Source: a virus. Taken from it: a stretch of DNA of 29,595 nucleotides. Location of the stretch: the IMG/VR virus record IMGVR_UViG_3300046001_006535, positions 1 to 29,595 of that record; one strand, 5' to 3'. Numbering within the stretch: the stretch's first letter is position 1; each line of letters begins with the position of its first letter. The notes below the pieces were generated by a model, which ran no database searches, was not told where the DNA came from, and worked only from the letters and a program-made list of their open reading frames with translations. Made by a program: the position numbers and the translations under genes. Of the stretch, positions 1-6,482 are shown in pieces.

Positions 1-215
1 TTGATCGCAGTCGGAGTCCCTGTTGTGCTTAACCAAGTCGTCGCCAGATCAACCAGACTCGTCGCCTGCGTCCCGGTCAGCGATTGGCCGGTCAGGGTTT
101 GGGCCAAGAACGTCGGCGCGTCCGTTTGGCCGAGTCCGATGGCGGATCTGATTCCTGCGTCGTTGTCGGCACGGAGCATCGAATCGACATCGGCTTTTAC
201 GGTGTAGTCAGGCAT
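1..215 (-). CDS. tail fibre protein, N-terminal part (cut by window edge)
   Basis: An ATG at 215 opens a frame that stays open to the left edge, so only the first ~71 residues are visible. The peptide begins MPDYTVKADVDSMLRADNDA and continues with an Ala/Gly/Thr-rich stretch containing LAQTLTGQSLTGTQATSLVD. Short Thr-Leu-Thr-Gly steps after a 'DVDSMLRA' opening are typical of phage tail-fibre N-termini that feed a repetitive shaft. It follows the lysis cassette and two small genes on the same strand. Role in host recognition is inferred from this style and the position; the receptor-binding end is outside the window. Confidence 0.6.
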   Translation of the reverse strand, partial: MPDYTVKADVDSMLRADNDAGIRSAIGLGQTDAPTFLAQTLTGQSLTGTQATSLVDLATTWLSTTGTPTAI

Positions 216-219
216 AAAA

Positions 220-375
220 TTATGGGATTAGGTAACGGGATAAGCCGTCAGGCTGGTAGAAGTTGGTACCGTCAGACTGGATGTAGGTGGAGGAGGAAGG
301 CGGGGAGGCGGTGGCGGGTCTCCGGATTGCGCGGAACCAAAGGCCCTTGATGGATGGGATGGAAGGAATGGGCAT
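220..375 (-). CDS. 51-aa protein with tandem Y-x-Q-x-D-G repeats
   Basis: A short frame fills the space between the 96-aa gene (stop at 379) and the tail-fibre start at 215, leaving only 3-4 bases at each side, which supports it being real. The C-terminal half reads YIQSDGTNFYQPDGLSRYLI, in which a Tyr-(x)-Gln-x-Asp-Gly-x3 unit occurs twice and then begins a third time. Such short aromatic/DG repeats suggest a beta-structured, fibre-associated peptide. No named family is recognised. It could be a fibre tip, a fibre chaperone or a virion decoration; all are inferences from position. Confidence 0.5.
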   Translation of the reverse strand: MPIPSIPSIKGLWFRAIRRPATASPPSSSTYIQSDGTNFYQPDGLSRYLIP

Positions 376-378
376 GGC

Positions 379-669
379 TTACTTGGTGGCGAGGACGAAG
401 AAGGTGGCGGCGGTCCCATCGGTGTTGGTCTTGCAGAGGTAGGTGGTGCCGCAGGGGAGGCTGATGGAGTCCCCGGTCGCGGCGTCGAGGAGGATGCCGG
501 TGGTATCGGCGGTGGTGACGCCATTGATGATGATGGGGAAGCCGGTGATGATGCGGAGACCGGCGGGAGAATTGGACTTCACCTTGAAGGTCAGGTTTTT
601 GACGGGGCTATCTTCGCTCAGAAAGATGGCGGTGGTGGTGGCGGCGGCGGTATTGGTGGTGAGGTCCAT
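379..669 (-). CDS. 96-aa hypothetical virion-associated protein
   Basis: The frame begins MDLTTNTAAATTTAIFLSED at the ATG at 669. An in-frame upstream ATG at 723 would add a proline-rich tail that overlaps the endolysin gene and looks non-coding, so it is not used. The protein is rich in Thr, Ile and Val with alternating polar/hydrophobic residues (NLTFKVKSN, GLRIITGFPIIINGVTT, GTTYLCKTN, TAATFFVLATK), which suggests a small beta-sandwich. This resembles small virion proteins encoded near tail fibres in many phages. No catalytic motif is visible. It lies 14 bases after the endolysin gene. Confidence 0.6.
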   Translation of the reverse strand: MDLTTNTAAATTTAIFLSEDSPVKNLTFKVKSNSPAGLRIITGFPIIINGVTTADTTGILLDAATGDSISLPCGTTYLCKTNTDGTAATFFVLATK

Positions 670-683
670 GAGAGGGAAGGGGG

Positions 684-1274
684 TTATTGGGTGGCTTGGT
701 GATGCATGGCGTCCCAGGCCCAAAAGGCTCCGGCGCTGATCCAGCCTTCACGGGCGAAGCACTCCATGATTTCGAGGGGCATGTCGGACTTCATGGGCCA
801 GGAATCCCGGAACGTGTTGTCGTCGGCGTCGAGGTCGATGGCGGCGCCGTAGGCGTGCAGGCTGTAGGTGGTGCCGCCGCGTTTGAGGCGGAAGTTGAAG
901 ATGCCGCCGTAGTCCTCGGCTTCCTCCATGATGGGACGGGAACGGCTGTAGCGCCCGTCGATGTCGATTAGGATGCGGGTCAGGGAGGCGGCTACCTTCT
1001 GGTGGCAGCGGGTGGTGGTGACGGCCTTGTCCCCGTAGAACATGGGGTAGGGGAAGGTGATGCGGACGAGGTTGTCTTCGTCACCGGGGGCACCGTAGAA
1101 GGCGCGGAGGCTGGCTTGGTCCTGCTTTGGCCATGGATTGGGGGATGGCATCAGGGAGCGCAGGTAGGCGCGGCACTGTTTCTGGGAGACTGGCCCCCAG
1201 AAGCCGTCCACCAGAAGCGGAAACCCCTGATCGGAGATCCGTTGCTGCATGGCTTGGATTTCGGCGGGCTTCAT
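684..1274 (-). CDS. M15-family peptidase endolysin
   Basis: This 196-aa protein probably cleaves peptide cross-links in peptidoglycan at the end of infection. Residues 1-45 (QRISDQGFPLLVDGFWGPVS) look like a small peptidoglycan-binding repeat. The catalytic domain shows the M15 metallopeptidase signature: SLHAYGAAIDLD at 138-149 (H140, D147 as zinc ligands) and W187-D188-A-M-H191-H192 (D188 and H191 as the catalytic and third ligand residues). Family knowledge places these as D-Ala-D-Ala or L-Ala-D-Glu peptidases. The start at 1274 overlaps the stop of the preceding gene by 4 bases (ATGA). It has no signal peptide, so it needs a holin for export. Confidence 0.88.
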   Translation of the reverse strand: MKPAEIQAMQQRISDQGFPLLVDGFWGPVSQKQCRAYLRSLMPSPNPWPKQDQASLRAFYGAPGDEDNLVRITFPYPMFYGDKAVTTTRCHQKVAASLTRILIDIDGRYSRSRPIMEEAEDYGGIFNFRLKRGGTTYSLHAYGAAIDLDADDNTFRDSWPMKSDMPLEIMECFAREGWISAGAFWAWDAMHHQATQ

Positions 1275-1564
1275 GGGATGAGTTTGATGCGGCGGGCGAC
1301 TTGGTGGGTGGCCCATGCGATGGCGTAGGGAATCCACGGCCAAGAGGGGAGCTTGGCGCCGAAAGCGTTGATGATCTTTTGGGCGACCCATTCGGCCTTT
1401 TCAGCATTGTTCTTGCCCTCGGCGTGGTTGATGCCGTGCACCCAAGCCAAGGTCTGGGTGAAGTCTTCCAAGGAGAGTCCGGGCTTCCTGTCCACCTTGG
1501 AAAGGGCCAGCACGGCAGCGCGGAAGGCGGCAGCAATGGGGGAGAAGAAGGAATTAAACTTCAT
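1271..1564 (-). CDS. 97-aa protein of the lysis cassette
   Basis: Starts MKFNSFFSPIAAAFRAAV and overlaps the genes on both sides by 4 bases, so it is embedded in the lysis operon directly before the endolysin. The N-terminal 20 residues are amphipathic to hydrophobic but short for a transmembrane helix. The central part (NAEKAEWVAQKIINAFGAKLP) is helical and somewhat resembles the C-terminal region of LL-H-type phage holins. The C-terminus (SWPWIPYAIAWATHQVARRI) is aromatic and basic and may sit at a membrane. A holin or holin-helper role is an inference from position; no family is assigned firmly. Confidence 0.6.
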   Translation of the reverse strand: MKFNSFFSPIAAAFRAAVLALSKVDRKPGLSLEDFTQTLAWVHGINHAEGKNNAEKAEWVAQKIINAFGAKLPSWPWIPYAIAWATHQVARRIKLIP

Positions 1565-1677
1565 GGTCGGAAGGCGAGTGCGAGGAGAATAAGGGTAAGG
1601 AGGATGAGGCAAATAAGGTGCTGCTTGGTGGATTCCGGGAAATCCGGTCCGGGGGGAGGCAGCGAAGCGCAGTTCAT
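1561..1677 (-). CDS. 38-aa single-pass membrane peptide in the lysis cassette
   Basis: A short frame starting MNCASLPPPGPDFPESTKQH and ending in a hydrophobic helix LICLILLTLILLALAF, then RP and stop. Both ends overlap the neighbouring genes by exactly 4 bases (ATGA), the same coupling as the rest of this cassette, which is the main evidence that it is translated. One transmembrane helix near the C-terminus with a Pro-rich head is visible. It could be a tiny pinholin-like protein or a regulator of lysis. Size and position are seen; function is inferred. Confidence 0.5.
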   Translation of the reverse strand: MNCASLPPPGPDFPESTKQHLICLILLTLILLALAFRP

Positions 1678-1841
1678 GGGTGAAGAGTGAGAAGGTACGC
1701 GGCAAGCAAGGCTTCGTCATATTCGGCTTGTGCCTTTTCACGGCCTTCCTGATTGGGAAACAGCACGGGGTCTGGCTTCCTGGGGGAGGTGCTCTGGCAG
1801 CCTACTGCCAGCAGGGCAGTGAGAGTGGCGAGAACCTTCAT
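1674..1841 (-). CDS. 55-aa putative lipoprotein, candidate outer-membrane spanin
   Basis: Begins MKVLATLTALLAVGCQSTSP: a basic residue, a hydrophobic stretch and a lipobox LAVGC with the lipidated Cys at 15. The mature part is only ~40 residues, includes Pro and charged residues, and ends in a short helix. This matches the size and layout of Rz1-like o-spanins, which join an inner-membrane partner to fuse the membranes in Gram-negative lysis. Overlaps of 4 bases with both neighbours tie it to the lysis operon. It is shorter than the second lipoprotein at 2466-2843, so which of them is the spanin partner is open. Confidence 0.6.
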   Translation of the reverse strand: MKVLATLTALLAVGCQSTSPRKPDPVLFPNQEGREKAQAEYDEALLAAYLLTLHP

Positions 1842-2203
1842 GCCAGTTCTGCCCTCAGGGGGTGTTTGGTGTTGATGATGAGGAGGATATTGGTGTAGGT
1901 GTCCCGGATAAGGAGGAAGTAGGCGCGGGCGAGGTCGCGGTTGTCGTCGGTGGGGTTCCAGCCCATCTCGGTAAGGAAGAGGTAGTAGAGGTCATCCAGT
2001 TCCTCTTCGGTGAAGTCTCTGGCTTCGGAGGGGATTTCTCCGGCTCCCATGATGGCCGTGATGAGGCTGGCAAGGTTGGTGGTGATGAGGCCGATGAGTT
2101 CCGGCAGGGAGACTTTACCATCGTCCCCGCGGGAGTGGTCTACGTCCCGGATGAGCTTGGCTACGAAGGTGAGGAGTTCGCTGGTTTGGGTGACGTCTTT
2201 CAT
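1838..2203 (-). CDS. 121-aa hypothetical protein of the lysis cassette
   Basis: The start is taken at the ATG at 2203 (MKDVTQTSELLTFVAKLIRD), which overlaps the previous gene by 4 bases; a longer open frame upstream reads as out-of-frame coding sequence of that gene. The protein has a hydrophobic helix around residues 36-53 (LPELIGLITTNLASLITAIM), an acidic middle (FTEEELDDLYYLFLTEMGW) and a second hydrophobic helix near the end (YFLLIRDTYTNILLII). The two helices could form a two-pass membrane protein, making this a possible holin. No family is recognised and the holin role rests on position and hydrophobicity only. Confidence 0.6.
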   Translation of the reverse strand: MKDVTQTSELLTFVAKLIRDVDHSRGDDGKVSLPELIGLITTNLASLITAIMGAGEIPSEARDFTEEELDDLYYLFLTEMGWNPTDDNRDLARAYFLLIRDTYTNILLIINTKHPLRAELA

Positions 2204-2469
2204 GCGGGGGATGGGGTGGGGCGGGTGATGGTGAGGGGAGTGTCCTGGCCCAGCCTGCGGACGCGGAAGTAGCAGTTGAGGACCGGGCAGTTCTTGTATT
2301 CGGCGATGTCGTTTTTGTATTCCGAGATTTCGGCTTCCATGCGGCCCACCTTGCGATTCAAAGAGACGACTTGGATGAAGAGGTATCCGACGGCGCCAGT
2401 GAGGGTGGTTCCCACGGTGGCGACCCATCCGATGGCGGTCTTGATGATTTCGGTATCGTCCAGAGTCAT
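2200..2469 (-). CDS. 89-aa membrane protein with coiled coil, candidate inner-membrane spanin
   Basis: Residues ~11-33 form one transmembrane helix (AIGWVATVGTTLTGAVGYLF) followed directly by a heptad-like stretch (VVSLNRKVGRMEAEISEYKN) and a Cys-containing segment. A single N-terminal anchor with a periplasmic coiled coil is the i-spanin (Rz-like) layout; haemolysin XhlA-like phage proteins look similar. The gene overlaps the lipoprotein gene upstream and the 121-aa gene downstream by 4 bases each. Pairing with one of the two lipoproteins in this cassette is inferred. Confidence 0.6.
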   Translation of the reverse strand: MTLDDTEIIKTAIGWVATVGTTLTGAVGYLFIQVVSLNRKVGRMEAEISEYKNDIAEYKNCPVLNCYFRVRRLGQDTPLTITRPTPSPA

Positions 2470-2843
2470 GGAGCGGGGATGGGTTCGACCGGGTTAAGGA
2501 TTTTGAGTTTCTCGACATCGGCGGCAGAGGAGGTGGCGGCGCGGGAGGTTTCTTCTTTGGCGAGGATGCGGGTGGTGCTCTCTGAAGTGCGCCACATGGA
2601 GGTGGCGGCTTCGGTGGCGGCCTTGATGCCCCAGTAGTTGACCACCTTGCTGGGGATGATGGTCTCGTCCTTGCCGGTGTCGGCGTAGCTCAAAGTCCCG
2701 AGGGGGCCGGAGTAGGTGGCGGTCTCATTGGACGTCTTGGAGAAAATGGAGCCACCCAGACTGACGTAGGAATCCCCGGATTTCATGACCGGGCGCACCG
2801 TGCAAGCCGGTAGCGCGAGGCAGAGGAAAAGCAGGCGTTTCAT
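2466..2843 (-). CDS. 125-aa phage lipoprotein
   Basis: The start MKRLLFLCLALPACTVRPVM is a classic lipoprotein signal: Lys-Arg, a hydrophobic core and a lipobox LPAC with the lipidated Cys at 14. The mature chain has a Ser/Thr-rich front (SYVSLGGSIFSKTSNETATY), a helical Ala/Thr/Glu-rich middle (AATEAATSMWRTSESTTRIL, continuing to AADVEKL) and a Pro-rich tail (NPVEPIPAP). It is the first gene of the lysis cassette and overlaps the membrane/coiled-coil gene by 4 bases, so it could be an o-spanin. The Pro-rich end fits spanin linkers, but the length is large for that class. Confidence 0.65.
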   Translation of the reverse strand: MKRLLFLCLALPACTVRPVMKSGDSYVSLGGSIFSKTSNETATYSGPLGTLSYADTGKDETIIPSKVVNYWGIKAATEAATSMWRTSESTTRILAKEETSRAATSSAADVEKLKILNPVEPIPAP

Positions 2844-2888
2844 GGTGCGGTGTGCCTAAAGGAGGAACGAGGGGATGTAAAATTCGGC

Positions 2889-4697
2889 TCAGTAGATGGG
2901 GCCGATGAAGAACGTGCGGGAAGTGCTGGCTGCACTACCCGGCAACACAGGGTCGTAGAACCCGGTGCCAATAGAGGCATAGGGGGCCGTGGTCTGCCGG
3001 GCATAGATGTTGCCACGGGAGTAGGAGGCAATGGCCCCTCCATTGGCTGTTGGGTCCTGCCTCGTTCCGTAGGATTTGATGTGTTGGCCGTAGGCATCAT
3101 CCCTTAGCAGGAACAGGCAATCACCCTGCACATGGATCGAGTTGAGAGCTACCGTATCGCGCCAGTTGGCCCCTTGGTAAGAGAAAGTGATACCGGTCTC
3201 TGGATCGGTCTCTCCATATCCGGCAATCAGCACGGCGCAGGAATAACCATGGTAGTCAGCTACCGTTCCTGCAACGTCTGCGCCTGTCCTTCCGTCTGCA
3301 TAGTAGACCGCCCCCCGTGCCCGGTCCATCATGTGGATCACATCAATGTTCCTGATAGAGACCGTGCTCGGTCCTCCATCGGATTCTCTGACCAAGACGC
3401 CGATAGTGGTGCCTTCGATGTGGACGTTTTCGACAGAGACACACCCTGCGACGATCATGGCGCACAATGGGTAGGTCAGGAAGTCGCCGTTCACGCGGGG
3501 GTCTTTCGTGTAAACAGCGGTATCTGCCCCGCCCGCCGTGCCTCCTGTCGCATAGTTACTACTGCTCGACTTAGCTAAAGCGAAAGCGACGGTGCCCACC
3601 ATAATCTTGCAGTCGTAGCTCCACTTACTCAGGTAGATGCCGACCATGGTCCGCTTGGTTGGTCCGAACATCCAAAAGTTACTGATGGTCAGGCCGTTTA
3701 CGGTGGCAGGTTTTGGGTAAGGAGTCCCGGCAGGGATGATGGTCGTAGCGGCCCGGTGGCGGCAGAATCCGATCCCAAAACCGGATGGACTGGTGATCAG
3801 GATGTCGTCAATGACAGAACATTCCTCCACTCCACCCTGCGCCGAGATTCCGGAAACATTGCGCGTCCAGTTGGCGTAAGTGGCAGCGCCGCAGTGCAAG
3901 TCAAGCCCCCTGATTTGGGTGCGGTAAGTGGCGGCGGCATGAGCGGTGGCTGTGGGGGTGTAAGTGCCTCCCAACCAGATCATCGCGGCATGGTTCCCGC
4001 CAGAAACTTCTGGCCACTGCTCTGCGTGTAGCCAGACAGTAGGTGCCCAGTTGGTAGTAGCAAATATCTCAGTGCGTCCGGAACCTGCTCCGACAAGGGA
4101 AGACATGGTGCCGCTAAGGTCCAGTGGGCGGGCAACGTAGTAGGCGCCTGCGGCCAAGGAGACGCGGATACCCACCCGCGGACTAATGGCCCCGGCGTAG
4201 GGGGTAAAGGACTGGATGGCGCAGTTGATGGCAATGTCATCCCGCAGGACTGCGGCGTTGGATGGGGTGCTGTAATCAATAATCGTGGACGACGGGTAAG
4301 TGCCGTAAGTCCTGGCGGAGAGGCCCCACCACTCCGGGTAGACGTCAGCCCTGCCAAAGGTGCCTCTGATTTCTCCGGCGGCAAACCCGCTGAAAATCTG
4401 CCGCCTGCTGGCGAGGCACTCCCCCAAAAAGAGCAGTAATGACCCTGATCCCTTGATCAGCTTGAACCCGGCAAACTCAATACCCTTGCCGAAGCCAATG
4501 GTAGTGGTGCCAGACGGCAGAACGATGTTGGCGCAGAGGCGGATCACCAAGTCCCCAGCCTCTGCGAGGGCGGCGAGGAACTCAGCCTGGGTGAAGACGG
4601 ACCGGATGGCGGCGGGGGCGCCATCTGGGAGAACATCCAAGGATCCCCGGATGCCTGTGCGTTGTGAGGCGGTGGCGGTGGTGATTTCGATACTCAT
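2889..4697 (-). CDS. tailspike, pectate-lyase-like beta-helix protein
   Basis: A 602-aa protein that probably binds or cuts a surface polysaccharide of the host. After a short adaptor-like head, residues ~35-115 carry hydrophobic strands separated by Gly turns (GDLVIRLCANIVLPSG, GKGIEFAGFKLIKGSG) and then YPEWWG at 120-125. The motif YPEWWG followed by a segment like DDIAINCAIQSF is a hallmark of phage tailspikes with a pectate-lyase-like beta-helix. The rest shows repeated short strands with Gly/Asn turns (VNGLTISNFWMFG, VENVHIEGTTIGV, VSIRNIDVIHM). No catalytic residues can be named. The start at 4697 overlaps the preceding stop by 4 bases. Confidence 0.78.
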   Translation of the reverse strand: MSIEITTATASQRTGIRGSLDVLPDGAPAAIRSVFTQAEFLAALAEAGDLVIRLCANIVLPSGTTTIGFGKGIEFAGFKLIKGSGSLLLFLGECLASRRQIFSGFAAGEIRGTFGRADVYPEWWGLSARTYGTYPSSTIIDYSTPSNAAVLRDDIAINCAIQSFTPYAGAISPRVGIRVSLAAGAYYVARPLDLSGTMSSLVGAGSGRTEIFATTNWAPTVWLHAEQWPEVSGGNHAAMIWLGGTYTPTATAHAAATYRTQIRGLDLHCGAATYANWTRNVSGISAQGGVEECSVIDDILITSPSGFGIGFCRHRAATTIIPAGTPYPKPATVNGLTISNFWMFGPTKRTMVGIYLSKWSYDCKIMVGTVAFALAKSSSSNYATGGTAGGADTAVYTKDPRVNGDFLTYPLCAMIVAGCVSVENVHIEGTTIGVLVRESDGGPSTVSIRNIDVIHMMDRARGAVYYADGRTGADVAGTVADYHGYSCAVLIAGYGETDPETGITFSYQGANWRDTVALNSIHVQGDCLFLLRDDAYGQHIKSYGTRQDPTANGGAIASYSRGNIYARQTTAPYASIGTGFYDPVLPGSAASTSRTFFIGPIY

Positions 4698-5062
4698 GAG
4701 AGGAAAGAGCGGATTTTGATGGTGAACTCCACCTTCATCTCGGCGTCTTCAGCCTGGATGGTGCGGCTTTCTCCGGGGCTGTTGATGGTCCTGATGGAGT
4801 GGGCGGCGGAAATGCTGCGGGAGGTGGTCGGCCCCTTGTTTTCGGTGGTGGTGCGGCCTGAGGAAACTTCTTCGGCGGTGCTGGTGCCAGTGTTGGCCTG
4901 CGTGATGGAGGTTTCGATGGATTGCCCATCCTGTTGGATGACGGTATCGGTCCCCGGTGTTTCGGTCCGGGTTTGGTTCTGACTCGATGTTGTCGTGGCG
5001 TGGTCACCAGTGGTCTCCCCTTTCCTTGTGGTGACGGTCGTTTGTTTGTCAACTAAGGCCAT
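4694..5062 (-). CDS. 122-aa Thr/Ser-rich virion protein
   Basis: Nearly the whole sequence is polar, dominated by Thr, Ser, Gln and Glu (VDKQTTVTTRKGETTGDH, TVIQQDGQSIETSITQANTG). Only the last ~16 residues (MKVEFTIKIRSFLS) have an alternating hydrophobic beta pattern. It sits between the tailspike and a similarly biased 159-aa protein, 2 bases after the latter. Both share a short 'T-x-I-Q-x-D-G-x-x-I' element (VIQQDGQSI here, TIQTDGEKI there), so they may be distant paralogues. A fibre-shaft or spike-linker role is inferred from composition and location. No family is recognised. Confidence 0.65.
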   Translation of the reverse strand: MALVDKQTTVTTRKGETTGDHATTTSSQNQTRTETPGTDTVIQQDGQSIETSITQANTGTSTAEEVSSGRTTTENKGPTTSRSISAAHSIRTINSPGESRTIQAEDAEMKVEFTIKIRSFLS

Positions 5063-5064
5063 AT

Positions 5065-5544
5065 TTAGATATTCTGGTAGTCTTTAACCTGCGTGGTGAC
5101 GTCGCTGCCACCCGTGCTGCGGTAACTGTCTTGGGTGCTGGATTGCTCATCGCCGGTAATCGAGACGCTGGGGGTGGAGGACTTGATGGTCTGGGAGGTT
5201 TTCGGATTACTGCTGCGGGTGACCCGTTGTTCAGGCTCACTACGGATGGTGGTGGTGGTGGATGTTCCGGCTCCGGCCAAGGTGGTGGAGAGGGAGGCGT
5301 CGGTGGTCTGGGTTTCCAGTTTCTCCGGTTGTTCGACGCTTTGGATTTTCTCGCCGTCGGTCTGGATGGTGGTGCGCTCGAGGGCGTTCAGGCCGGTGGG
5401 GGCGATGACGTTCATGGTGATCTTGAAGTCTTCTTCGTATTCAAAGACGATGCCGTGCTGGCAACTGCCTTCATGGACGGCGGCTTTCAGCTCATCGAGA
5501 AATGCCAGGATGGTCGCTTTGACTTGGGTAACGGGAATGGCCAT
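5065..5544 (-). CDS. 159-aa Thr/Ser-rich virion protein
   Basis: The first ~45 residues look folded (TQVKATILAFLDELKAAVHE then a beta strand DFKITMNVIAP). The remainder is a long polar Thr/Ser/Gln tract (TTDASLSTTLAGAGTSTTTT, SNPKTSQTIKSSTPSVS). This gives a small anchor domain with a flexible or fibrous tail. It shares the I-Q-x-D-G element with the next gene. The start ATG at 5544 lies 5 bases after the 310-aa gene ends. Likely a virion component near the tail; the exact role is unknown. Confidence 0.65.
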   Translation of the reverse strand: MAIPVTQVKATILAFLDELKAAVHEGSCQHGIVFEYEEDFKITMNVIAPTGLNALERTTIQTDGEKIQSVEQPEKLETQTTDASLSTTLAGAGTSTTTTIRSEPEQRVTRSSNPKTSQTIKSSTPSVSITGDEQSSTQDSYRSTGGSDVTTQVKDYQNI

Positions 5545-5549
5545 GGGGA

Positions 5550-6482
5550 TTACCAGCCTAAGGGGGTGCCGATCTGCACGCCCTGGTTATTAGTGAGGGG
5601 GGAGAAGAGGGAAAGCTGACGGAAGGCGGATTGGGCGGCTTCGGTAGTGTCGGAGGCGGTGCGCTCTGTGTTGAATTTCGGATGCATCCGCAGGCTGGCC
5701 CCGGCGGCATTCACGATGATGGAGGCGGTCTCGGCGTCGTAGGGGAGGTCTACGGGGCGCTGGGCGGAGCCGAGGGAGAGAGCGAGGGGGGCAACAAAGG
5801 CTTCACAGGAAAGGACGGCTACCTGTTCATGCTGTGGGGACAGTTCGATGACGCTGCGCATGATCCCGGCATGGACGCGCCGGGACAAGGAGTAGGAGTA
5901 ATGCCAAGGCATGCCCCGGAGATAGGTGTGGTGCAAGACGGGGCGGTAGATGCGCCCGCTGATGCGGTCTACCATGGGGGAGATGATCCGCTCAATCATG
6001 ACGGGGCAGAGCTTGGCGTCATGCCAGACGGTGGCGTTTTCCTGACCCGTGGTCTGCCCGAGGTAGGGGTGGATGACAGAGGTGCCGTTGAACCGGTTTA
6101 CGTTGGCATCCCCATTAATGATGATGGAGCAGTAGAACCGGGGGTTTTCAAAGATGCTGCCGCCGTTGAAGAGGAGGGGTTCTCCTTCGTAGAATAAGGG
6201 GTCGCCTTGGTAGGTGAGGACGTCTTGGACGTCAGGGAAGACGGCACCGGAGACGGCGCGGCTGCCGTAGCCGTTCATGGTGAGGGTGCCGGTGGCGGGG
6301 CCGTAGAAGTCCAGGGAAAGCGGTTGGCGCCGGTAGTGGGCGGGGAGTTGGCGCCAGACTTCGCCCTGGGTGAGGGAGAGGGAGTCCAGTAAGTCCTGCG
6401 TGGCCGCAATGTCGAGGGAGGTCTGGTCAGGGACGGTCAGCCATTTCCGGCAGGCGGCTTGGATGAGTTGGAGGGAGTTCAT
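5550..6482 (-). CDS. 310-aa tail/adaptor-like structural protein
   Basis: The N-terminus (MNSLQLIQAACRKWLTVPDQ, then ATQDLLDSLSLTQGEVWRQL) is helical and resembles head-completion or tail-adaptor proteins that begin with a helix bundle. The middle is beta-rich with many Tyr/Phe/Gly residues (LTYQGDPLFYEGEPLLFNGG, LHHTYLRGMPWHYSYS). The stop of the 714-aa gene overlaps its ATG by one base (TGATG), so the two are translationally coupled. Position after capsid genes and before the tailspike fits a tail-tube or connector component. No family name is assigned with confidence. Confidence 0.62.
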   Translation of the reverse strand: MNSLQLIQAACRKWLTVPDQTSLDIAATQDLLDSLSLTQGEVWRQLPAHYRRQPLSLDFYGPATGTLTMNGYGSRAVSGAVFPDVQDVLTYQGDPLFYEGEPLLFNGGSIFENPRFYCSIIINGDANVNRFNGTSVIHPYLGQTTGQENATVWHDAKLCPVMIERIISPMVDRISGRIYRPVLHHTYLRGMPWHYSYSLSRRVHAGIMRSVIELSPQHEQVAVLSCEAFVAPLALSLGSAQRPVDLPYDAETASIIVNAAGASLRMHPKFNTERTASDTTEAAQSAFRQLSLFSPLTNNQGVQIGTPLGW

